Source of the DNA: PALSA-505 sp035308365
GTDB lineage: Bacteria; Actinomycetota; Actinomycetes; Streptosporangiales; Streptosporangiaceae
NCBI GenBank assembly: GCA_035308365.1
Contig: DATGGU010000190.1
Span: forward strand, 1-19,847
DNA length: 19,847 nt
Direction of reading: 5' to 3'
Below are positions 6,257-12,106 of the stretch, one piece after another (the first letter of the stretch is position 1; each line of letters opens with the position of its first letter). Both the position numbers and the translations under genes were made by a program. Below the pieces are notes generated by a model. The model was not told where the DNA came from and did no database searches. It was given only the letters and a program-made list of their open reading frames with translations.

Positions 6257-7108
6257 TTACTCCAGTCGTTCGGCAAGATCTCTGAGGTAGACGGTCGTAT
6301 CGGCGGGCTCCAGCGATGCGTCAACCGCTTGGGCGAAGGACCGGACGTAGGCGTCGACGCGCGCCGGGCTGGTCACCTCCTCCATCGTGTAGTCGGTCTC
6401 GAAGAAGACGGCGCTTGGCTCACCGTCCGGCAGGTCGAATATGTTGACCGGCGAAATCAGCCCAGGTGACGGCCCGTCAGTGAACCGCTGGATGTGCAAC
6501 TCGATGTTGGGCCGGCGGCTCAGCTCGACGAGGTGCTCGACCTGCTCCCTCCGGTCCTCCCTGGTCCCCCAGCGGTAGAACAGGGACGCCTCGGTGATCA
6601 GGGCGATCAGCGTGGGCGCGGTGCCGTCGGTGCGGCCGAGGATCTCCTGCCGCCGCTGCCTGGTTTCCAGTGCTTTCCGGCGCCACGCCGGCGGCCTGGA
6701 GCCGGTCCGCAGGAACGCCTCGGTGTAGTCCTGGGTCTGCAGCAGACCCGGGATGACCAGCGGCAAGAAGACGCGGATCCGGGTGGCATCGTTCTCGAAC
6801 CCGGGAAACTCGTTCTCGAAGATGTCACCGTACTCGCGCCACCAGGCTCGCACGCGGGCTCGCTGGGCGAGGTCCATGATCTCGTCGTGTACCGCCTCGG
6901 TCACACCATAGATCCGCAGCAGATCCCGGATGTCGCTCATCTCGGGGCGTTTCCACTGGTTGGCCTCCATCCGGCCGACCTTGCCCCGGCCCCAGTCAAG
7001 GAGGTCACAGATCTGGTTCGCCGTGTGTCCGCTTCCCTTGCGGAGCTCCGCGAGGCGGCGGGACAGCCTGCGCTTCGCGACTGTGGCACCATAAGCCTCG
7101 TCGCTCAT
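6257..7108 (-). CDS. XRE-family regulator with DUF5753 (WhiJ-like)
   Basis: A 283-aa DNA-binding regulator. The HTH spans about residues 16-69 (LSRRLAELRKGSGHTANQIC to LLRIYGV), and the DUF5753 ligand- or partner-binding domain runs from about 95 to 275, with typical features: IPGLLQTQDYTEAFLR, the ALITEASLFYRWG strand, PNIELHIQRF, and the VFFETDYTMEEV segment. The start is firm: AAGGAGGA sits six bases before the ATG. Just upstream, a triple half-site palindrome (7157-7177) covers the -35 region, implying self-repression. The DUF397 partner follows in the same operon. The protein probably also controls the ATPase unit at 5743-5788 (inferred from the shared site). Its ligand is unknown. Confidence 0.93.
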   Translation of the reverse strand: MSDEAYGATVAKRRLSRRLAELRKGSGHTANQICDLLDWGRGKVGRMEANQWKRPEMSDIRDLLRIYGVTEAVHDEIMDLAQRARVRAWWREYGDIFENEFPGFENDATRIRVFLPLVIPGLLQTQDYTEAFLRTGSRPPAWRRKALETRQRRQEILGRTDGTAPTLIALITEASLFYRWGTREDRREQVEHLVELSRRPNIELHIQRFTDGPSPGLISPVNIFDLPDGEPSAVFFETDYTMEEVTSPARVDAYVRSFAQAVDASLEPADTTVYLRDLAERLE

Positions 7109-7138
7109 CGCATTCCTCCTTGACAGGGTTAGGGTTTC

Positions 7139-7177
7139 AGTATAGCGGTGCCTAAGTTGTGAATCACAAAAATTGTG
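7139..7177 (-). promoter_or_regulatory. Self-operator and promoter of the XRE-DUF397 operon
   Basis: Minus strand: -10 TATACT (7139-7144) with a -35 of TTGTGA or TGTGAT (7163-7169) at 18-19 bp. The -35 lies inside a perfect palindrome TTGTGA-A-TCACAA (7157-7169). A further half-site makes a second palindrome, CACAA-AAA-TTGTG (7165-7177). The half-sites start at 7157, 7165 and 7173, an 8-bp period, as expected for cooperative repressor binding. Confidence 0.6.
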
Positions 7178-7480
7178 CCGTTAGTGGCGTGCCGGCCAGA
7201 GCGGTCATTGTGTGGCGTTTCGCCAGGGTATGGGTCTGCTGGTGAGCGGTGGGCAGGCGTAGTGCTACCCACCGTATGCTTACGCATCCGCAAGCTCCTG
7301 CTACGCATTTGCGTCCACAGGCCAGAGGTGTTACGCCGAGTATGCGGGGTGAACGTCGGGCTCAGGGCAACATGAACCGTTATGTCCTTTTCGGCGGACT
7401 GGATGCTTTGGTAACCAAAATTTTTCTACCAGGAAATTTAGCGAGACTGCCGCTGTTATCCTGCTGGATCTCCCCGGCCG
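7178..7480. other. Gene-poor region between two minus-strand operons
   Basis: About 300 bases with no supported gene. It holds an imperfect hairpin (7248-7273, GGTGG/CCACC with inner GTAG/CTAC), two short stems around GCAT/ACGC (7276-7314), and an AT-rich island with the 6-1-6 palindrome TTTGGT-A-ACCAAA (7407-7419). No strong terminator for the methyltransferase operon is visible. Confidence 0.5.
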
Positions 7481-7765
7481 TCACTCGGCGTCGTCGAACT
7501 CGCCGTGCTTCACGCCGTCGACGAAGCACTCCCACTCGAACCGGTTGTAGACGAGTACGCGCCGGGCCGGGTCATCGGCGACCCGCATGAGCACCCACTC
7601 GCCGCCATCCGCCGCACCTGGGGACTGGATACCGGCGAACGCGATCTCGATGGAGCCGGTACCCCCGGCCGGCCGCTGCCACCGCAGCGCCTCGACATCG
7701 ATGCCGAGATCTTCCACCGTGGGCTTGGCGGGTATGGGCTTTCCGGACTGCTGCCCCGTGTTCAT
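7481..7765 (-). CDS. Divergent DUF397-like protein paired with a DUF574 methyltransferase
   Basis: 94 aa. The C-terminal half follows the DUF397 pattern: IEIAFAG (39-45), a MRVADDP block (60-66) where classical members have RDSKDP, then VLVYNRFEWECF (70-81) and VKHGEFDD (85-92). The N-terminal ~35 residues are an extra segment including LGIDVEALRW. Its GGGAG ribosome site overlaps the stop codon of the upstream methyltransferase (9-nt gap), so the two are co-translated. Its partner here is a methyltransferase rather than an XRE protein, which is unusual for DUF397; the role is unknown. Family assignment is by pattern only. Confidence 0.8.
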   Translation of the reverse strand: MNTGQQSGKPIPAKPTVEDLGIDVEALRWQRPAGGTGSIEIAFAGIQSPGAADGGEWVLMRVADDPARRVLVYNRFEWECFVDGVKHGEFDDAE

Positions 7766-7774
7766 GCCGGCTCC

Positions 7775-8602
7775 CTACGGGCGCCTGGCGACGCCGCAGT
7801 AGAGGATCCGCGATCCCTCGGTGTCCGCCTCTTCCGGGTCTTCGGCCGCCCACACGCCCACATAGCTGATGTCAGGGTTCGCGTTGCCGTAGGGCGGCAC
7901 CAGTTCCAGGCCGTCGAAGAACCGCAGGACCTCCTCGCGGGTGCGCAGATAGAGCTGATCCTGGGCGTTCTGGTACGTCTCGTACATCGCCTGCACCGAG
8001 CGGGCCGGCAGCCCGTCGCCGGTCGCGTGCGAGAGGGCTAGGTAGCTGTCTGGCGCCAGGGCGTCGGTGTACCGCTTGACCAGGCCCCACGGGTCGGAAC
8101 CGTCGGCGACGAAGTGCAGCACGGCGGTCATCAGCAGCCCCACCGGCTGACTGAAGTCGATCAGGGACCGCAGTTCCGGGTTGCCGAGCACCTCGCCGGG
8201 ATCGCGCATGTCGGCGACGACGAGCCTGGTCCGCCGTTCGTCGGCCAGCAGCCCGTCGGCCATGGCCCGCACCATCGGGTCCTTGTCCACGTACACGACC
8301 AGCGGGTCGGCGATCGCCTTCTTGACGGCCTGATGCGTGTTGCCCTGGGTCGGCAGACCCGATCCGATGTCGATGAACTGGCGGATGCCGCGTTCCTTGG
8401 CCATCCAGATGGCCGAGCGCTGATGGAAGCCGCGGTTGGCCCAGGCGGCGTCGTAGAGATCCGGCAGCGCGGCCTTGAGCTGGTCGCCCGCGGCCTGATC
8501 CACCGGAAAGTTGTTGGTACCGCCGAGGTAGTAGTCGTACAGCCGGGCGGCGCTCGGTGTGGACGTGTCCACTCCTGGTGGCGCCTCCTCTGCCTCGGTC
8601 AT
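7775..8602 (-). CDS. SAM-dependent methyltransferase, Methyltransf_19 (DUF574)
   Basis: A 275-aa predicted S-adenosylmethionine-binding protein of an actinomycete-specific family with unknown substrate. Signatures: PSAARLYDYYLGGTNNF (16-32), the family hallmark; FIDIGSGLPT (76-85) as SAM motif I; VVYVDKDP (102-109) as motif II; ADMRDP (130-135); and LLMTAVLHFV as the motif IV strand. The start at 8602 is chosen because GGAGG lies eight bases upstream. An in-frame GTG at 8626 has no ribosome site. It forms an operon with the DUF397-like gene. A CTGTGA half-site (8630-8635, minus strand) lies just upstream of the start, possibly related to the XRE operator half-site. Confidence 0.92.
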   Translation of the reverse strand: MTEAEEAPPGVDTSTPSAARLYDYYLGGTNNFPVDQAAGDQLKAALPDLYDAAWANRGFHQRSAIWMAKERGIRQFIDIGSGLPTQGNTHQAVKKAIADPLVVYVDKDPMVRAMADGLLADERRTRLVVADMRDPGEVLGNPELRSLIDFSQPVGLLMTAVLHFVADGSDPWGLVKRYTDALAPDSYLALSHATGDGLPARSVQAMYETYQNAQDQLYLRTREEVLRFFDGLELVPPYGNANPDISYVGVWAAEDPEEADTEGSRILYCGVARRP

Positions 8603-8796
8603 CAACTCACCCTCCAACGATGGCACAGGTCACAGTTTGGCACGCCGCGCGAGACACGCAAAACGCACTGGGAAATGATGATCGCCGCCCGCGATGTCCG
8701 TGAGGGTAGCCGAAGAGTCCAGGCGAAACGGCTCTTTGCCGGGTGTGTCGAGGGGTTTCGGCCTCTCTTGCGAACGCCGTTCGGTAGACCCGCAGG
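8603..8796. other. Intergenic region upstream of the methyltransferase operon
   Basis: Two hairpins are visible: CGAAC/GTTCG (8771-8783, 3-nt loop), 13 bases past the flavin-reductase stop, and AAGAG(T)CC/GGCTCTT with one bulge (8713-8736). They may end the upstream minus-strand operon. No clear -10/-35 for the methyltransferase was found. Confidence 0.45.
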
Positions 8797-9324
8797 TCAT
8801 GGGCCCAGAGCGGGATATCTGCCGCGGAACCGGACCAGAGGGGCCACTGAGTCTGACACATAAGGAATGTCCAAAACCCGGCCGATGACCAGCAGGTGAT
8901 CTCCCGCCTGGACCAGGTTCTCGGTCTGGCAGTCCAGCGCGGCCAGGCCGCCCTCCGGGATCAGCGCCGCCGACCTGGCGCCGCGCAGGACCGGCACGCC
9001 GTCGAGCAGCAGCCGTGCCCCGGGCCGGCCGGCCGCCGCGAACCTGCCCGCCAGCGCCCGCTGCCCAGCCGCCAGCAGCGTGACCGCGAAGGCGCCCGGG
9101 CCGTCGTCGCGGCGCAGCACCTCGGCCGGATAGGACTGCGCCCGCAGCGACACCAGCACCAGGGGCGGATCCAGCGACACCGGGCAGAACGCGGTCACGG
9201 TCAGCCCGATGTCATCCCGGCCGTCGGCGATGGTGACCAGGGTGACGTTACTGGCATAGCCCGCGAGCGCATCGCCGATCACGAGGGGGCCGGCCACATC
9301 CGTAAACTTTAACCAATCTTCCAA
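8797..9324 (-). CDS. Flavin reductase-like domain protein (FMN-binding split barrel)
   Basis: A ~175-aa flavin reductase-like protein, of the type that supplies reduced FMN/FAD to monooxygenases or acts as a small FMN oxidoreductase. Motifs: NVTLVTI (26-32), then GLTVTAFCPVSLDPPLVLVSL (from 40), the classical FMN-binding segment, and later GDHLLVIGRV (141-150). A phosphate-binding Ser/Cys region (AFCPVS) is present. The start is uncertain: TTG at 9324 gives a full-length protein but overlaps the end of sppA by 16 nt and has no ribosome site; GTG at 9297 or 9282 would shorten it. No monooxygenase partner lies nearby, so the substrate is unknown. It is probably co-transcribed with sppA. Confidence 0.85.
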   Translation of the reverse strand: MEDWLKFTDVAGPLVIGDALAGYASNVTLVTIADGRDDIGLTVTAFCPVSLDPPLVLVSLRAQSYPAEVLRRDDGPGAFAVTLLAAGQRALAGRFAAAGRPGARLLLDGVPVLRGARSAALIPEGGLAALDCQTENLVQAGDHLLVIGRVLDIPYVSDSVAPLVRFRGRYPALGP

Positions 9325-11075
9325 ATAATGCCGGGCATCATCAGTGGGCCCTGCGGCGGGAAACCAGCCCGGGCGGCGATGGCAGCCACCGGGCCCCAGG
9401 TCTCAGCCAGCAGCGATGCGGTCAGCGGGCGCGGCGACGCGGCGGACACGTGGTCGCTCGAGCCGGGTGGGCGCAGCCGGTCCAGCGGGCTGATCCGGGG
9501 GTAGACGCGCAGCGGTGCGCCGTCGGGCAGGCCGGCCCGGCTGCGGGCATGCCCGGCCGCGACCTCGAGGCCGCCGAGCTCGTCCACCAGCCCGCGGTCC
9601 CTGGCGTCGGCGCCGGTCCAGACCCGGCCCCTGGCCACCTCCTCCACCTGGGCGGCGGTCAGCCCGCGGCCTGCCGCGACCTTGCCGGTGAAGTCGGCGT
9701 AGATCCGGTCCAGCCAGCTGTTGACCCGGTCCCACTCGTCCTCGCTGAACGGCCGGGTGGGCGCGAACATCGTCGCGTGCGCGCCCTCGGCCACCGAGTC
9801 CGTGCTGATGCCCGCGCGGTCGAGCAGCTCGCGCACCACGGGCTTGGCCATGAACACGCCGATCGAGCCGGTCAGCGTGCCCGGCTGGGCCACGATGACG
9901 TCGGCGGCCATCGAGATGAAGTAGCCGCCGGACGCGGCGACGTCGCCCATGGACACCACGACCGGCTTGCCCGCGCCGCGGGCCCGCACCACCTCGCGCC
10001 AGATGGCGTCCGAGGCGACATAGGAGCCGCCTGGGCTGTTCACCCGGAGCAGGATCGCCTTGACCCGCTCGTCCTTGGCCGCGGTGCGCAGCGCGGCCGT
10101 CACGGTGTCCGCGCCCATCGTGGCCGACATCGGTCCCCGGCCGCTGCGGCCACCGACGATGGACCCGGAGGCATGGATGAGCGCGACGAACCGCTCCCTG
10201 GGGCTTGGCAGCGTGCGCACCCGCTTGGCCATGGCCTGCGAGCGCCGGTAGCGGCCGATGTACTGCAGTGTGGCGTCCCGCCCGGCCCGCTTGCGGACCC
10301 ATGCGTACACCTCGTCCCGGTAGCCGAGCGCGTCGACCAGCCGCAGGTCGAGCGCCTCGCCGGCGAGGAACGGGCCACGGTCGATGAGCGCCCTGGCCTC
10401 GGCTTCCCCGATGCCGAGCCGGGCCGCGATGGCCGCGACGATCTGGCCGGTGATCGAGGCGGCGAGCCGCTCGTTGGCCTCCCTGGCCGGGCCGGTGAAA
10501 CCGTGCTCGGTGAGCTGGTCGGGCGCGTTCTTGTACTCGTGCCGCTTGCCGACCTCGTAGCCGACGCCGAGCTTGTCCATGGCCGAGCGCAGGAACACAT
10601 GCTCCACCGCGATGCCGGTCAGGCCCAGGTCGCCGGATGGCTGCATGACGATCCGGCCGAACGCGGTGGCCAGGTAGTACGGCAGGTTGCCCGCGGAGAA
10701 GTCACCGAACGTTTCGGTCCAGGCGACGGTCAGCTTGCCGCTGCGGCCGAACTCGGTGACCGCGTCCCGCAGCTCCTGCACCAGGCCGAGACCGATACCG
10801 CGGCCGCCGATCTTGACCAGCAGCGCCTTGACGCGGTCGTCGGTGTGCGCCCGGCGCAGGCCGTCGAGCACATCGCCCAGCCGGGTGCGGCGCATGCTCA
10901 GCAGGGCGGAGACCGGGTCGGCCGCGGGTTCCTCGGCCAGGCCGTCGGTCAGGTCGAGCTCGAGGATCAGCGGGCCGGCCCGGTGGCCGGCAGCCTTGCC
11001 GAGCCGTCCGGTGATGGCGGCCAGACCTGGGAGTTCGGCCAGCACCGGAGCGGCGGCCTGTTTTACGTCGGGCAT
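9309..11075 (-). CDS. sppA: Signal peptide peptidase SppA, long (67K) type
   Basis: A 588-aa serine protease of family S49 with two tandem SppA domains, as in the E. coli 67K enzyme; it degrades leftover signal peptides. The catalytic Lys lies in the N-terminal domain (K182 in HEYKNAPDQ). The Ser nucleophile lies in the C-terminal domain (S382 in GDVAASGGYF), with the RVNSPGGS loop at 344-351 and TGSIGVF at 402-408. Unlike E. coli SppA, no N-terminal membrane segment is visible, so it may be cytoplasmic or peripherally attached. The ATG at 11075 has only a weak upstream site. The final codons overlap the start of the flavin reductase gene. Family and catalytic dyad are clear; substrate is inferred. 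Confidence 0.93.
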   Translation of the reverse strand: MPDVKQAAAPVLAELPGLAAITGRLGKAAGHRAGPLILELDLTDGLAEEPAADPVSALLSMRRTRLGDVLDGLRRAHTDDRVKALLVKIGGRGIGLGLVQELRDAVTEFGRSGKLTVAWTETFGDFSAGNLPYYLATAFGRIVMQPSGDLGLTGIAVEHVFLRSAMDKLGVGYEVGKRHEYKNAPDQLTEHGFTGPAREANERLAASITGQIVAAIAARLGIGEAEARALIDRGPFLAGEALDLRLVDALGYRDEVYAWVRKRAGRDATLQYIGRYRRSQAMAKRVRTLPSPRERFVALIHASGSIVGGRSGRGPMSATMGADTVTAALRTAAKDERVKAILLRVNSPGGSYVASDAIWREVVRARGAGKPVVVSMGDVAASGGYFISMAADVIVAQPGTLTGSIGVFMAKPVVRELLDRAGISTDSVAEGAHATMFAPTRPFSEDEWDRVNSWLDRIYADFTGKVAAGRGLTAAQVEEVARGRVWTGADARDRGLVDELGGLEVAAGHARSRAGLPDGAPLRVYPRISPLDRLRPPGSSDHVSAASPRPLTASLLAETWGPVAAIAARAGFPPQGPLMMPGIIWKIG

Positions 11076-11087
11076 AGGGCCAGCTTA

Positions 11088-11103
11088 GAGGCTTATTCAG
11101 AAC
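11088..11103 (+). repeat. 16-mer shared with 3097-3112
   Basis: GAGGCTTATTCAGAAC, 15 of 16 bases identical to the copy upstream of hutI. It lies 13 bases upstream of the sppA start, at the edge of an AT-richer intergenic stretch. See the paired entry for interpretation. Confidence 0.4.
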
Positions 11104-11195
11104 CCCCCGATTGAGCTACATACCAGCAGGTCAACCGGTATGCGTTGAATATGTGTCGCTGAGGTCGCCTTACCCGCGCGGCCTGTGCCGGCAAC

Positions 11196-11201
11196 TAGGA
11201 T
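11196..11201 (+). promoter_or_regulatory. -10-like element of a possible leaderless Nudix transcript
   Basis: TAGGAT ends eight bases before a GTG at 11209, the spacing expected if transcription starts at the GTG itself. The same bases contain AGGA, which could instead act as a ribosome site eight bases from that GTG. No clear -35 was found. Confidence 0.3.
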
Positions 11202-11208
11202 GCCAGAT

Positions 11209-12084
11209 GTGGCCAGGCGGGATGGAGATGGCTGGGCGCGCTGCGGCCGTGGCCACATGCACTGGGGGCGGTTCGGCGCGGTCGGCCTGCTGGCGTATGT
11301 CCCGGCGGGCGGTACGGACGGCCCCGGCCGGGTGCTGCTGGTCCGCCGCGGCAGGTGGGGGCAGCACGGCGGCACCTGGGCGCCACCCGGAGGTGCACGC
11401 GGCCGGGACGAGCCCGCCGTGACCGCCGCGCTGCGGGAGGCCGAGGAGGAGTGCGGCCTGGCACCGGGTGGCGTGGACGTGCAGGCCATGCTGCGCGACG
11501 AGCACGGCAACGGCTGGGCGTTCGAGACGTTCCTGGCCGCCGCGGCGGCGCCGCTGCCGGTTCATGCCGACAGCCGGGAGATCACCGAGGCCCGCTGGGT
11601 GGACGTGGCCGAGGTGGACTCGCTGCGGCTGCACCCCGGCTTCGGCGCGGACTGGCCGGTGCTGGCCGGGGCACTGGTCCTGGTCACGATCGTGGTCGAC
11701 GTCGCCAACGTGATGGGCGCCCGGGCGGACGGCTGGTGGCGGGACCGGGCCGGCGCTGCGCAGCGGCTGCACGGCGAGCTGGTGTCGCTGGCCGGGCGGG
11801 GCTTCGCCGTGCTGCCGGACGCTCTGGATCTGCCGCCGCTGACCCGGTGGTACCCGCGGGTCGTGCTGGTCGTCGAGGGAGCCGCGCGGCGGGCCGCGAT
11901 CGGACCGGCCGGCCATGTGGCGGTGGTGGCGGCGCCGGGCTCGGGCGACGACGCGATCGTGGCGGAGGCGGCGGCGCCACAGGGCCGCCGGCTGGTGGTC
12001 ACCGCGGATCGTGAACTGCGCCGCCGCTGCCAGGCGGCCGGGGCCGCGGTGGCCGGGCCGGGCTGGCTGCTCGGCCTGCTGTGA
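11209..12084 (+). CDS. Nudix hydrolase fused to a NYN/PIN-like nuclease domain
   Basis: A 291-aa two-domain protein. The N-terminal part is a Nudix hydrolase with a full Nudix box at 62-84 (G-x5-E-x7-RE-A-EEE-CGL), which should hydrolyse a nucleoside diphosphate derivative with a divalent metal. From about 158 a NYN/PIN-like fold begins: IVVDVANVMG (161-170, with D164), VVEGAARR (221-228), the GSGDDAIV acidic pair (244-251), and VVTADRELRRR (263-273, with D267). These acidic residues match a metal-dependent RNase site. Three starts are in frame: GTG 11185, ATG 11200 and GTG 11209; I favour 11209 for its AGGA/-10 context. The fusion suggests nucleotide or RNA-end processing (inference). Confidence 0.85.
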   Translation: MARRDGDGWARCGRGHMHWGRFGAVGLLAYVPAGGTDGPGRVLLVRRGRWGQHGGTWAPPGGARGRDEPAVTAALREAEEECGLAPGGVDVQAMLRDEHGNGWAFETFLAAAAAPLPVHADSREITEARWVDVAEVDSLRLHPGFGADWPVLAGALVLVTIVVDVANVMGARADGWWRDRAGAAQRLHGELVSLAGRGFAVLPDALDLPPLTRWYPRVVLVVEGAARRAAIGPAGHVAVVAAPGSGDDAIVAEAAAPQGRRLVVTADRELRRRCQAAGAAVAGPGWLLGLL

Positions 12085-12106
12085 CGGCGCTTTTTGACGG
12101 TGCCGG

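Noticed and set aside
7157..7169. CRP-type site (TGTGA-TCACA)
   Set aside because: CRP sites have six bases between half-sites; here there is one base, so a different protein is more likely.
7249..7590. Plus-strand ORF including MNRYVLFGGLDALVTK
   Set aside because: No ribosome site, runs antisense into the DUF397-like gene, and lies in low-GC intergenic DNA.
9450..11114. 554-codon plus-strand ORF opposite sppA
   Set aside because: Same codon-bias shadow; the minus strand has the SppA catalytic Lys and Ser.
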